Positions 45,917 through 55,674 are shown, counted from the stretch's first letter. The stretch is DNA of 64,000 bases from Streptomyces sp. Tue 6430 (GCA_021568835.1 JAKGSH010000010.1:1488001-1552000), one strand, 5' to 3'. Translations and numbers: made by a program. Notes: generated from the sequence alone by a model not told the origin.

Positions 45917-46726
45917 CTACTTCTCCCGGGCGCCCTTCAGGAACTCCCGCAGGATCCGTTCCCCCGCCAGTACCCCGCGCTCGGGCAGCGCCGTGACCTG
46001 CGGTGCCGTCCAGGCCGCCTCGTGCAGCTCGCCGTGACCGGGGCGCCAGCCCCGGTCCGACACCAGCAGCAGGTCGGCGTCGAGCAGGGAGTCACCGGCC
46101 GTCAGCGTCAGTTCGGCGCCGGTGCGCCGGGCCACCTCGCGCACGGCCGCGCTCTTGGTCAGCGGCTTGGGCACGGCGTAGATCTTGCGGCCCTGGAGCG
46201 ACACGGTCCAGCCGCGCTCCTCCGCCCAGACCGCCAGCTCCTTCACCCACTCCTCGGGCAGCAGCTCGCGCTCCACCACCAGGTAGGCGAACAGGTCCTC
46301 GGCGATGCGCTCCTTGCGCAGCCAGAGCGGGTCGGCGAAGGCCGCGAGGTGCGCCTGCACCTCCGCGAGCGGCGCGCACTCGTCGGCCAGCCGCGCGTTC
46401 ACCACGGCCTGCCAGTCCGGGTCGGACACCCCGTCGACCAGCAGGTGCCCGCCGTTCGCGCAGATCGCGTACTTCGGGGGCGGACCCGGCAGGCTGATGC
46501 GCTGGTACTGCTTGCGGGTCCGGGTGGTCGTCGGCACGAACACCGCCGCGTCCCCGAGATCGGTCAGCAGCCGCGCCGCCGTCTCCGTCATGTAGGACAG
46601 CGGACGGCTCTCGTGGACCTCCACGCACAGCAGCCGGGGGGCCCGCGCGTCCGGCATGGTCAGCGCGAGGGCCGCCGCGGAGTAGATGAGCGTACGGTCG
46701 AGGTCGCTCGCCACCAGCACGGGCAT
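45917..46726 (-). CDS. HAD-superfamily hydrolase of the Ter cluster
   Basis: ATG at 46726 overlaps the stop of the PRTase gene (TGATG). 269 residues with HAD motifs VLVASDLDRTLIYSAAAL (I), KPLTKSAAVREVARRTG (III Lys) and LTAGDSLLDADLLL (IV), of the Cof/SPP type. In Ter operons described by Anantharaman, Iyer and Aravind a phosphatase of this kind is predicted to finish a nucleoside-like metabolite. Confidence 0.88.
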   Translation of the reverse strand: MPVLVASDLDRTLIYSAAALALTMPDARAPRLLCVEVHESRPLSYMTETAARLLTDLGDAAVFVPTTTRTRKQYQRISLPGPPPKYAICANGGHLLVDGVSDPDWQAVVNARLADECAPLAEVQAHLAAFADPLWLRKERIAEDLFAYLVVERELLPEEWVKELAVWAEERGWTVSLQGRKIYAVPKPLTKSAAVREVARRTGAELTLTAGDSLLDADLLLVSDRGWRPGHGELHEAAWTAPQVTALPERGVLAGERILREFLKGAREK

Positions 46727-49242
46727 CAGAGGGTCACCGCCCTGCCGTCGGCACCGGTCGCGCCGCGCGTGTACTGCGGGTGGATCAGCCCCACGCAGGT
46801 GTACGGCAGCTCGCCGACCTCCTCCACCGGGACCCCGCGCTGGCCGGCGAGGAGCCGGACGTGGTCCAGGTCGGCGCCCGCCCCGGCCCGCGCCAGGATC
46901 TTCCACGGCACCCGGCGCAGCAGCACCCGGGTGGTCTCGCCGACGCCCGGCTTGACCAGGTTCACGTCGTGGATGCCGTACTCCTCGCTGATGCGCTCGA
47001 CCGCGGCCCAGCCCTCCCAGGTCGGTGCGCGGTCGGTGGCCAGCAGCTCCTTCACCGCCGCGTCCACGGCGTCCGCGACCTCCGGGAAGCGGGCCGAGAC
47101 GGCGTCCAGGAAGGCACCCGACACGTCCGCGCCGGCCAGCTCGCGGTAGAACTTCGCGCCGTGGAAGTCGTCCGGGCCGACCAGGTCGGCGCGCAGCACG
47201 GTCCGCGATATCAGGCCCGAGACGGTGGAGTTGAGGCAGGCGGACGGGATCAGGAAGTCCTCCCGGGTGCCGTACGTGCGCACGCAGGCGCCCGGGTCGG
47301 CCAGCACCGCGATCTCCGGGTCGAAGCCGGCCGCGCCGCCCGCCGCCTCGAACTCCTCGATGGCCGCCGCCAGTTCGCGGGTGATGGCGCCCTTGCCGGT
47401 CCAGCCGTCGACGAAGACGACGTCCGCCGGGTCGTGGTGCCGGGCCAGCCAGCGCAGTGCGTTGGCGTCGATGCCCCGGCCGCGGACGATGGAGACCGCG
47501 TAGTGCGGCAGCTCCAGGCCGTGCCGGTGCTGCGCCCAGCGGCGCATCAGCACGCCCACCGGGGTGCCGGCGCGGGCCAGGGAGACGAGCACCGGACGGG
47601 GGGAGCGCTCGGCGATCACCAGTTCCGTGACCGCGCCGACCGCCTGCGCCAGCCGGGCCGCGGACTCCTCCAGGGCCGCGTGGAACAGCGCCTGGTACTG
47701 CTCGCTGGGCTGGTACTCCACCGGCAGCGACTCCGCGTAGTGCGCGCCGCCGCTCTGGACGGCCTCCTCGCGCTCCTCCGTCGGCGCCTCCAGCGTCACG
47801 TCGGAGAGGTCCTGGAGCAGCCAGCCGACCTCCTCCGGCGCGTACGAGGAGAAGGCGGGACCGCGAAGGGGGTCGGGCAGCATGGCGGACCTTTCGGGTA
47901 CGTACAGCGGCTCGGGGACGTGACTGGGCACGACCGCGAGGACGACGTGCGGGGTGTGCGCGGCGAGCCGGTCGAGGAGGCCGCCGGGGGCGTGCAGCGC
48001 CGGGGTGTCGGCGACGGAGTCGACGACGGCGACCACGGCGTCGAAGCCGGCGCCCGCGACGTTGTAGGCGTAGCGCTCGCCGGGGCCGTCGGCCGGATCG
48101 TCGTGCGCGGGGAAGACGATCCGGCTGCGTATCGCGTAGCCGGGGTCGTCGACCGCGAGGACGGGTGAGCGGGTGGTGGTGGAGAAGCGCACCTCGGCGG
48201 CCGTGACCTGCTCCAGCTCGCGGGCCAGCCGCAGCGGCGCGTACATCAGCTCCTCGAAGCCGAGGACGTGCACGCGGCGTGCGCCCTCGGGGAGTGCCTC
48301 GGCGAGCCGGGCCGCCATCGCGGGCAGGGCGGCCTCGAGGCGGGCGCGGTGCTGCGGGGTGAAGCCGTGGCGGCCACCGTCGGGGAGGCCGCGGGGCCAG
48401 CGCAGATCGACGCGGTCGATCCGCGGGGCGGGCGCGGGCCGGCCGTCCGGGTGCTCGCCGGTGGGGGCGGGTCCCCCGTCCCCGGCCGGGCCGCGCGCGT
48501 CACCGCCCGGTGTCCGCGCCGCGTCCGCCTCGTGGCGCGCCACCAGTTCCCGGCCCTTCTCCAGCACCCCGGGCGGGAGCCGGACCGTGCCCGAGGCCGC
48601 CGCCACCAGGTCGACGCGGGCGCCGATCTCGCGGGCGAAGGCCTCCAGGCGCCCCGCGTCGGCCGGGGAGCGCATGTCGACGAGGGCGACGACGACGTAC
48701 CGGCGGCGGGGGTAGCGCTCGTGCAGGTCGCGGATGGTGTTCAGGACGGTGTTGCCGGTGGAGAACTCGTCGTCGACGAGGACCAGCGGGCCGTCGCCGA
48801 CCAGGAGCGCCGGGTCCTCCGGCAGCAGCAGGTGGGAGGTGGCGTGGGAGTGGGACTCCTCGAAGCCGCCCGCCGGGACGACGCCGGGGACGGGGCGCCG
48901 GGTGGAGTGCAGGTAGGGCGCCGCGCCGACGCCGTCGGCGACGGAGTGCCCGAGGCCGGTGGCCGTCTCCGCGTACCCGAGGACGACGGCCTCGGCGGCC
49001 TCCTCGCCGAGCAGCTCCGCCACCCGGCGGCCCAGGGCGAGGCCGTGGCCGTACACCACGGACGGCGACTGGGGGACGTGCTTGCCCAGCACGTGGGAGA
49101 CGAGCAGGTGGGCCCGCTTGGGGTTGCGGCGCAGGGCCAGCCCCAGCAGGTCGGTCAGCCCGTCGTCGCCCACGAGGTGGACGCCCAGCCGCTCGGCGAC
49201 CCAGCTCCCGGACCAGACCCCGTTGTTCACTGCGTTGTTCAT
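46726..49242 (-). CDS. PRTase-TRSP-StiP fusion protein of the Ter cluster
   Basis: 838 residues. Residues 1-240: phosphoribosyltransferase with the PRPP loop LVLVDDEFSTGNTVLNTI. Disordered linker at about 240-290. A TRSP-like domain at about 300-480 includes FEELMYAPLRLARELE and VDSVADTPALHAPGG. From about 480: StiP-type domain with APEEVGWLLQDLSDVTLE, LVSLARAGTPVGVLMRRW and VDGWTGKGAITREL. These are two proteins in some genomes. It is predicted to take part in making a nucleoside-like molecule linked to TerD function. Confidence 0.86.
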   Translation of the reverse strand: MNNAVNNGVWSGSWVAERLGVHLVGDDGLTDLLGLALRRNPKRAHLLVSHVLGKHVPQSPSVVYGHGLALGRRVAELLGEEAAEAVVLGYAETATGLGHSVADGVGAAPYLHSTRRPVPGVVPAGGFEESHSHATSHLLLPEDPALLVGDGPLVLVDDEFSTGNTVLNTIRDLHERYPRRRYVVVALVDMRSPADAGRLEAFAREIGARVDLVAAASGTVRLPPGVLEKGRELVARHEADAARTPGGDARGPAGDGGPAPTGEHPDGRPAPAPRIDRVDLRWPRGLPDGGRHGFTPQHRARLEAALPAMAARLAEALPEGARRVHVLGFEELMYAPLRLARELEQVTAAEVRFSTTTRSPVLAVDDPGYAIRSRIVFPAHDDPADGPGERYAYNVAGAGFDAVVAVVDSVADTPALHAPGGLLDRLAAHTPHVVLAVVPSHVPEPLYVPERSAMLPDPLRGPAFSSYAPEEVGWLLQDLSDVTLEAPTEEREEAVQSGGAHYAESLPVEYQPSEQYQALFHAALEESAARLAQAVGAVTELVIAERSPRPVLVSLARAGTPVGVLMRRWAQHRHGLELPHYAVSIVRGRGIDANALRWLARHHDPADVVFVDGWTGKGAITRELAAAIEEFEAAGGAAGFDPEIAVLADPGACVRTYGTREDFLIPSACLNSTVSGLISRTVLRADLVGPDDFHGAKFYRELAGADVSGAFLDAVSARFPEVADAVDAAVKELLATDRAPTWEGWAAVERISEEYGIHDVNLVKPGVGETTRVLLRRVPWKILARAGAGADLDHVRLLAGQRGVPVEEVGELPYTCVGLIHPQYTRGATGADGRAVTL

Positions 49243-49274
49243 GCGTCCCTATGTCGTGAGGAGGTGGGGCGGGT

Positions 49275-49421
49275 TCAGCCGGGTATGCCCGCGGCGAGCA
49301 GGTCGACGAAGCTGACGTCCTCGTGCGCGACGCCGAAGACCTCGGCGCGCAGCATCGTCCGCTCGGCCCAGGCCCGGTGCGGCTTCACCTCGTTCATCTT
49401 GTTCGTGTACGCCGACCTCAT
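49275..49421 (-). CDS. 48-residue small protein in the Ter operon
   Basis: ATG at 49421-49419 overlaps the stop of the CitE-like gene (TGATG); stop at 49275. The frame MRSAYTNKMNEVKPHRAWAE... has high GC3 and ends SFVDLLAAGIPG. Too short for an enzyme. It might be a remnant or a conserved helper; the coupling on both sides argues that it is translated. Confidence 0.55.
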   Translation of the reverse strand: MRSAYTNKMNEVKPHRAWAERTMLRAEVFGVAHEDVSFVDLLAAGIPG

Positions 49422-50437
49422 CACGCCCCGCCGCCGCGCTCCGGCCGCAGGATGTCGGCCGCGTCGCTGTACTCCTCGTGGCTGACCACGGACAGCGCGT
49501 GCACGGCCGGCACGTGCGAGGGGTGGATGCAGGTCTTGCCCAGCAGGCCGTTGGCCTGGTCGAGGGAGATCTCGCGCAGCAGTCCGTCCATCGCGTGTTC
49601 GATCAGTTTCTCACGCAGCTCGACGGCCTGTCCCTCCAGGAAGGGGCTGTGCCGCAGCATCGGCTTGAACATGCGCTCGGGGACGCGGAAGTACTCCCAC
49701 ACCGGCCCGGTCACGGTGAACCCGGTGCCGTCCGCCCGCCCCAGCATGTTCACCACGTCGGCGATGACGGAGGCGACGATCTGGACGTCGTAGGCGGTCA
49801 TGTCGGGCGCCCGGCGCAGGCCGTAGGAGGAGCAGAAGTCGGTGACGCCGAGGCGCAGCGCGAGGACGCGGCTGCGGTACTTCTCGACGGCGCGGGCGAT
49901 GCCTCCAGGGCCTCCACCCGCGACTCGCGGTACATCAGCTCGGGCGTCTCCAGGACGGGCATGCCGAACAGCCGCCGGCCGCCGGCCTGTTCGGCGGCGG
50001 CCAGGGCCTCCAGGAAGGGGATGCCGCGCTCCTCGGTGAACTTCGGGAACACGAACCCGCTGAGCAGCCGGACGGCCGGGCCGAGGCGCCGGACCAGGTC
50101 CGGGATCTGCTCGGGGTGCGGACGCGGATGAACAGCAGCGGCAGCTCCACGCCGGGGCGGGCGGCGAGGCCGGTGAACTGGCGGACGAGGTTCTCCTCGC
50201 CTTCGGCGACGTCCTCGTCGCCGATGGAGTCCTCCAGGCAGAGCACCATGGACACCACGCCGCGCCCGGTCTGCTTCAGGATGTCCTCGGCCAGCCGGGC
50301 CGGGTGGCCGGGCTGTAGAGCGTGGCCCCGAGGGCGGCGGACAGCGTCCGGGCCGGCGAGTCCGCGTCGAACGCGCACGGCTCCCGGTAGAACAGGCGCT
50401 GCCGAACCTCAGGCGCAAGGTGCCCGAAATGGCGCAT
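49421..50437 (-). CDS. HpcH/HpaI/CitE-like lyase of the Ter cluster, three apparent frameshifts
   Basis: ATG at 50437 with ribosome site GGGGGAG. Pieces in three frames: MRHFGHLAPEVRQRLFY, then AEDILKQTGRGVVSMVLCLEDSIGDEDV (Mg ligand Glu/Asp), then FVFPKFTEERGIPFLEAL, then MTAYDVQIVASVIADVVNML and GKTCIHPSHVPAVH. Bases at about 50298, 50113 and 49902 restore a 339-residue CitE-type barrel. It would cleave or condense a C-C bond in the Ter metabolite pathway. Divergent from the TerD gene at 50662. Confidence 0.85.
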
Positions 50438-50559
50438 ATTTCTCCCCCGTGGTGCAGGTCGAGCGTGTGGATTCGGCAAGAGGTGGCCGGTAATAGTACG
50501 TAGAGACCCGTGTCCTGGGTTCCCACCGGTCATGAATTCCAGGTAACGCAGAGCAGCAC

Positions 50560-50587
50560 AACCCGGCACGACCCGGCACGACCCGGC
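50560..50587. repeat. 10-bp tandem repeat in divergent Ter promoter
   Basis: ACCCGGCACG occurs three times in tandem (last copy altered) between the CitE-like and TerD-like genes. Confidence 0.7.
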
Positions 50588-50661
50588 TTCTTCCGCCATG
50601 GACCACCGGTCGCCGTGTACCCGCATTGTCGTGAGCAGAACCGAGAGGGCAGGATGAGCGC

Positions 50662-51427
50662 ATGACGCACGCGATGCTGAAAGGGTCGAACATCCCGCTG
50701 AAGACCACCACGGTGCGGGCCGTGCTGCGCTGGACACCCGGGCAGGGGGTCCCGGACGTCGACGCCTCCGCGCTGCTCCTCGGCCCGAGGGTCGTGTGCG
50801 ATCCGACGAGGACTTCGTCTTCTACAACCAGCCCCGGCACCCCTCCGGGAAGGTCTGGCGGCTCGGCAAGAAACACGGCGCCGAGGGCCTCACCGACACG
50901 ATCCAGACGGATCTGGCCGGTGTCGAGTCCGCCGTCAGCCAGATTCTGCTGGTCGCTTCGGCGGACGGCGTCACCTTCGACCGCGTACGGTCCCTCAGCA
51001 TCCTGCTGTACGACGCGGCCGTCGAGGGCGATCCGCTGGCCACCTTCGACATCCGCCCCGAGACCGGCGGGGAGACCGCGCTGATCTGCGGCGAGCTGTA
51101 CCGCCGCGGGGAGGGCTGGAAGTTCCGGGCGCTCGGCGAGGGCTACTCCAACGGCCTCAAGGGCCTCGCGACGGACTTCGGCATCTCCGTGGACGAGTCG
51201 GAGGAGGCCGCCGCGGACGCCGAGGCGGGTGCCACGGCCGGCGTCTCCCAGCCGCTGCCGCCCGAGCAGCCCACGACGGGCGTCCCGCAGCAGCCCGCCG
51301 CGGCCTACGGCTACCCGGCCTCCCTGCCGACGTACGGCTACGGCTATCCGGACGCCCAGCCGGCCGGGCGGCCCCCGCCGGGGAGTTCCGGATGCCGCCG
51401 CAGGGCCCGCAGTTCATCGGGCGGTGA
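50662..51427 (+). CDS. TerD-domain protein with Pro/Tyr-rich tail, two apparent frameshifts
   Basis: ATG at 50662. TerD fold: VRAVLRWTPGQGVPDVDASALLLG, SDEDFVFYNQPRHPSGKV, ICGELYRRGEGWKFRALGEGYSNGL. The tail is rich in P, Y and G and ends FRMPPQGPQFIGR. Bases missing at 50784-50786 and 51380-51383 restore 255 residues. TerD domains bind Ca2+; the usual acidic loop is partly changed here. It is the long form found with the biosynthetic genes. Confidence 0.85.
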
Positions 51428-51485
51428 GGGCGGCGCGGACCGCGGGGGCGGCGCGGGACGCCCGTGACACGCCCGTCCGGGACGT

Positions 51486-51563
51486 CCGGAGGGTCCGGGC
51501 GTCCGGGGCGTCCGGGGCGTCCGGGGCGTCCGGGGCGTCCGGGGCGTCCGGGGCGTCCGGAGG
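51486..51563. repeat. 9-bp tandem array (GTCCGGGGC), about seven copies
   Basis: Near-perfect 9-bp units fill the space between the converging TerD-like and TerA-like genes. Confidence 0.85.
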
Positions 51564-52301
51564 TCAGCGTTCCGCCTTCGTCTTGTAGCCCCGCCCCCAC
51601 TGCAGTCCCCACCCGTACAGCCGGTCCAGCTCGCCCTGGAAGCCGTACACGAACCTCACCTCGCGCCGGACCATCAGCTCCCCCTTCACGTTCTCGATCA
51701 TCACCACCGCGCACGAGCGGGCCTGCGGGTGCCGCTCGTCGAGGCCTATCTCGATGCGCGGCCCGTTGCTCGGGTAGAGGGTGACGACCGCGTGCGTACG
51801 GTCGAAGGCCGGCGTCTGGTCGTAGATGTAGACGAACACCAGCAGCCGCTTGATCTCGTCCCGGTGGTCCAGGTTGACGTACATCGTCTCGCCGGACGCC
51901 GACCCGAACCGGTCGTCACCGCTCAGCTTCACGTACGGCGCCGCGTTGATCTCGCCGAGCAGGCCGCCGAGCGGCTGGACGACCCCCTTGGTCCCGTCCG
52001 CCAGCTCGTACAGGCAGCCCAGGTCCAGGTCGACGTTGACCATGCTCTGGCTGTGCCCCATGACCTCCGGCGGGCGCAGCGCCTTGAGGGGATGGCGCAG
52101 CAGGCTCTCCCGCGGGGAACCGCCGAAGTCCGAGGTGCGCATCCGCCAGGCCAGGTTGACACGCAGGTGCCCGGTGGCGGCGCCCTGCTTGGTGAGCGAG
52201 ACCTGGCTGTGCCGTTTGGTCAGCTCTATCGCGTTGCTCGCCGCACTGCCCGAGTCGAAGTCGGCGGCCCGACCTGGTCGGAGTCCGTCGAAGAAGCCCA
52301 T
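51564..52301 (-). CDS. TerA-like TerD-domain protein
   Basis: ATG at 52301, 245 residues; an upstream in-frame ATG is less likely because the leader has poor coding bias. Begins MGFFDGLRPGRAADFDSG. VNVDLDLGCLYELADGTKG, DDRFGSASGETMYVNLDH and YGFQGELDRLYGWGLQWGRG match TerA-type proteins, which carry the calcium-binding TerD fold. Probably peripheral to the membrane, near the TerC-like protein encoded upstream. Confidence 0.85.
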   Translation of the reverse strand: MGFFDGLRPGRAADFDSGSAASNAIELTKRHSQVSLTKQGAATGHLRVNLAWRMRTSDFGGSPRESLLRHPLKALRPPEVMGHSQSMVNVDLDLGCLYELADGTKGVVQPLGGLLGEINAAPYVKLSGDDRFGSASGETMYVNLDHRDEIKRLLVFVYIYDQTPAFDRTHAVVTLYPSNGPRIEIGLDERHPQARSCAVVMIENVKGELMVRREVRFVYGFQGELDRLYGWGLQWGRGYKTKAER

Positions 52302-52444
52302 TACCGCCCCAAGTTCCACGCCCGAAAGTTCCATGCCGGAAGAACGCCCGGCCGCACGGTCCCCCGGAAACGGCCGACGGGACGGCACCGAGGACTCGTC
52401 CTCGACGACCGCCCCGCTCAGAGCGTTCCTCACCGGGAAGCTGA

Positions 52445-53588
52445 TCACACTCCGGAGGTGACCCCGGTCTTCTCGTCGGAGCCCGCGTCTCCCCTGCGGC
52501 CGCGAGTGCCTTGTTGCGGCGCACGGAGGACCAGAAGGACCAGGCGATCAGGATGACGCCGACGAGGCCGGTGATGATCTCGTGGATCTGGTACTGGATG
52601 GTGACGAGCAGGAGCACGGCGAGGGCGCCGATGGCGTAGTGGGCGCCGTGCTCGAGGTAGACGTAGTCGTCCAGGGTGCCCTGGCGGACCAGGTAGACGG
52701 TCAGGGACCGCACGTACATGGCGCCGATGCCCAGGCCGAGGGCCATCAGGACGATGTCGTTGGTGATGGCGAAGGCGCCGATGACGCCGTCGAAGGAGAA
52801 GGAGGCGTCCAGGACCTCGAGGTAGAGGAACATGAAGAAGGCGGCCTGGCCGGCCAGCAGGACCGGGGACTTCTTCTTCCCGGTGCGTGCGGCCTCTTCC
52901 TCGGCCTCGTGCTCGCGTTCCTCCTCCTCCTCGAGCTTGTCCTCGAAGTAGCCGGAGAGCCCGCCGACGATCATGTAGGTGATCAGGCCGCCGATGCCGG
53001 AGAGCAGGACGGTCTCGGCCTTGTCGACGTGTGTGCCGCCGTGCTGGTGGGCGTGGGTGGCGAAGGTCAGGGCCGAGACCAGCAGGACGATCAGGGCGAT
53101 GCAGACCGACAGCATGTCGACCTTGCCGAGCTTGGCCAGCGGGCGCTCGAGCCAGCCGAGCCACTTGATGTCGCGGTCCTCGAAGATGAAGTCCAGGAAG
53201 ATCATCAGCAGGAACATGCCGCCGAAGGCCGCGATCGCGGGGTGCGCGTCGGTGACCAGTTCCTGGTAGCGGTCCTTGTCGGTCAGGGCCAGGTCGACGG
53301 CCTCGATCGGGCCCAGCTGGGCGCTGATCGCGACGATGACGACGGGGAAGACCAGCCGCATGCCGAAGACGGCGATCAGCACGCCGACGGTGAGGAAGAT
53401 GCGCTGCCAGAAGGCGTTCATCTTCTTCAGGATTCCGGCGTTGACGACTGCGTTGTCGAAGGACAGCGAGATCTCGAGGACGGACAGGATCGCCACGACA
53501 CCGAAAGCGGTCCACCCCCGTAGAACACCGCTGCGACGAGGCCGAGCGCGGTGACCGCGAACGACCACCCGAAGGTTTTCAGAACCAC
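52445..53588 (-). CDS. DUF475/TerC-family membrane protein, two apparent frameshifts
   Basis: GTG at 53588. N-terminus VLKTFGWSFAVTALGLVAAVFYG, then LEISLSFDNAVVNAGILKKM (TerC/DUF475 signature with Asp-Asn), LDFIFEDRDIKWLGW, an acidic loop EDKLEEEEEREHEAEEEA and LDASFSFDGVIGAFAITND (second signature). Bases missing at 53515-53519 and 52491-52494 restore 381 residues. TerC proteins are thought to export metal ions or assist secreted metalloproteins, and to anchor TerD partners. Confidence 0.87.
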
Positions 53589-53667
53589 TGGTTACCCAAT
53601 CCTGTCTCTGGGCCCCGGTCCCCCCAAGCGAAACCTGGGGTGGGTTTCCCCCGCGCCGTACGCGGCT

Positions 53668-54243
53668 TTACGAAACGTTGACTCCGAAGTCTAGAGCGAT
53701 GCCCCGGAGCCCTGACGCGTACCCCTGGCCCACCGCACGGAACTTCCATTCGCCCTGGTACCGGTAGAGCTCGCCGAAGATCATGGCCGTCTCGGTGGAG
53801 GCGTCCTCGCTGAGGTCGTACCGCGCGAGCTCCTGGCCGTCGGCCTGGTTGACGACCCGGATGAAGGCGTTGGCGACCTGACCGAAGGTCTGGCCGCGCT
53901 CGTCGGCCAGGTGGATGGAGACGGGGAAAACGATCTTGTCGCACTGGGCGGGCACCCTGCCGAGGTCGACGAGGAGCGACTCGTCGTCTCCGTCGCCCTC
54001 ACCGGTGAGGTTGTCCCCGGTGTGCTCCACGGAGCCGTCGGGGCTCGTGAGCTGGTTGTAGAAGACGAACCACTCGTCGCCCATGACCCGTCCACCGGTG
54101 CACAGCAGCGCGCTGGCGTCCAGGTCGAAGGGGGCTCCGGTGGTGGAGCGCGCGTCCCAGCCGAGGCCGACCATCACCTGAGTGAGGTTCGGCGCGACCT
54201 TGGACAGGGAGACGTTTCCTCCCTTGGCGAGCGTGACACCCAT
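53668..54243 (-). CDS. TerD-family calcium-binding protein (paralogue 1)
   Basis: 191 residues. DLDASALLCTGGRV, SPDGSVEHTGDNLTGEG, DGDDESLLVDLGRVPAQ and FGELYRYQGEWKFRAVGQGY are the TerD hallmarks, with the acidic Ca2+ sites intact. Starts MGVTLAKGGNVSL. It lies 80 bases before the TerC-like gene and 122 after the second TerD gene, in one direction. Confidence 0.93.
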   Translation of the reverse strand: MGVTLAKGGNVSLSKVAPNLTQVMVGLGWDARSTTGAPFDLDASALLCTGGRVMGDEWFVFYNQLTSPDGSVEHTGDNLTGEGDGDDESLLVDLGRVPAQCDKIVFPVSIHLADERGQTFGQVANAFIRVVNQADGQELARYDLSEDASTETAMIFGELYRYQGEWKFRAVGQGYASGLRGIALDFGVNVS

Positions 54244-54365
54244 GTGCTGGTCCTCCCCTTGGTCGTGCTTCTTCGGTTGTCCTGCGCGTCCGGCGCCGCC
54301 CGTGAACGGTGCGGCGCCGGACGAAACCGTCAGGTCACGGGGGACGGCACCCCGGAAGGCTCGGC

Positions 54366-54941
54366 TCAGACGTTGACGCCGAAGTCCTGCGCGATGCCGC
54401 GCAGGCCCGAGGCGTAGCCCTGGCCGATGGCGCGGAACTTCCACTCCGCGCCGTGCCGGTACAGCTCGCCGAAGACCATGGCGGTCTCCGTGGAGGCGTC
54501 CTCGCTCAGGTCGTACCGCGCGATCTCCGCCTCGCCGGCCTGGTTGACGACGCGGATGAACGCGTTGCGCACCTGGCCGAAGGACTGCTGGCGGTTCTCG
54601 GCGTCGTAGATCGAGACCGGGAAGACGATCTTCTCGATCTCGGCCGGCACGGCCGCGAGGTCGACCTTGATCTGCTCGTCGTCGCCCTCGCCCTCACCGG
54701 TGATGTTGTCGCCGGTGTGCTCGACGGAGCCGTCGGGGCTCTTGAGGTTGTTGAAGAAGATGAAGTCGGCGTCGCTGCGGACCTTGCCGGAGTTGTTCAG
54801 CAGCAGCGCGCTGGCGTCCAGGTCGAAGTCGGTGCCGGTCGTGGTGCGCACGTCCCACCCCAGACCGACGATGACCGCGGTCAGGCCCGGGGCCTCCTTG
54901 GTCAGTGAAACGTTGCCGCCCTTGCTGAGGCTGACTCCCAC
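54366..54941 (-). CDS. TerD-family calcium-binding protein (paralogue 2)
   Basis: GTG at 54941 behind GGAGGACTC; 191 residues, collinear with the downstream paralogue without gaps. DLDASALLLNNSGKV, DFIFFNNLKSPDGSVEHTGD and GEGEGDDEQIKVDL carry the Ca2+ ligands. Recent tandem duplication is likely because length and motifs agree throughout. Probable roles: stress response and envelope or metal tolerance. Confidence 0.93.
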   Translation of the reverse strand: MGVSLSKGGNVSLTKEAPGLTAVIVGLGWDVRTTTGTDFDLDASALLLNNSGKVRSDADFIFFNNLKSPDGSVEHTGDNITGEGEGDDEQIKVDLAAVPAEIEKIVFPVSIYDAENRQQSFGQVRNAFIRVVNQAGEAEIARYDLSEDASTETAMVFGELYRHGAEWKFRAIGQGYASGLRGIAQDFGVNV

Positions 54942-55053
54942 GAGTCCTCCATTGGTGTCCGGGGGCGGGGAGCCCCTCGTGCGTCGGATATCGGATCAAC
55001 GATTCGATCCTAGTGAGGGGTTCCCGCCCCCGCAGGCCCTGGAGCCGAAGAAT

Positions 55054-55086
55054 CACCGGGTGTCGACCCCGGCCCGGCACCCGGTG
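55054..55086 (-). terminator. Weak terminator hairpin
   Basis: CACCGGGTG (55054-55062) pairs with 55078-55086, just after the peroxiredoxin stop on the minus strand. Confidence 0.5.
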
Positions 55087-55110
55087 CGGGGCGGGCGGGA
55101 GCGGCCGGGA

Positions 55111-55569
55111 TCAGAGCGCGTCGAGTGCCGAGACGTAGGCGCCGAGGTCGCGGGCGTCGGGCAGCGCGTTGACGACGGTCCAGCGCACGACGCCCTCCTT
55201 GTCGATGACGAAGGTGCCGCGCACCGCGCAGCCCTTGTCCTCGGCGAAGACCCCGTAGGCACGGGAGACCTCGCCGTGCGGCCAGAAGTCGCTCAGCAGC
55301 GGGTAGTCCAGGCCCTCCTGCTCGGCGAAGACGCGCAGGGTGTGGATGGAGTCGTTGGAGACGGCGAGCACCTGCGTGTCGCGCTCGGAGAACTTCGGCA
55401 GGTTGTCGCGCACCTCGCACAGTTCGCCGGTGCACACGCCGGTGAAGGCGAAGGGGTAGAAGAGCAGGACGACGTTCTTGCCGCCGCGGAAGTCGGACAG
55501 CCTCACGGAGCGGCCGTGGTTGTCCTTGAGCTCGAAGTCGGGGGCCTTGTCGCCGACCTGGATCGCCAT
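55111..55569 (-). CDS. AhpE-like 1-Cys-type peroxiredoxin
   Basis: ATG at 55569, 152 residues. KAPDFELKDNHGRSVRLSDF and YPFAFTGVCTGELCEV hold the peroxidatic Cys in PxxxT(S)xxC; a second Cys four residues later and one in DKGCAVRG may resolve it. The family reduces peroxides in the cytoplasm. Single gene with hairpins on both sides. Confidence 0.9.
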   Translation of the reverse strand: MAIQVGDKAPDFELKDNHGRSVRLSDFRGGKNVVLLFYPFAFTGVCTGELCEVRDNLPKFSERDTQVLAVSNDSIHTLRVFAEQEGLDYPLLSDFWPHGEVSRAYGVFAEDKGCAVRGTFVIDKEGVVRWTVVNALPDARDLGAYVSALDAL

Positions 55570-55674
55570 CGTCGTGGAACCCTTTCTGGGCTTCGCCGGA
55601 ACCGGTTGCGGCATTCGGGTGAGGACCCGCCCGGAACGCCGGTGTCCACCCTACGCAGCGGCCGTCACACACCG

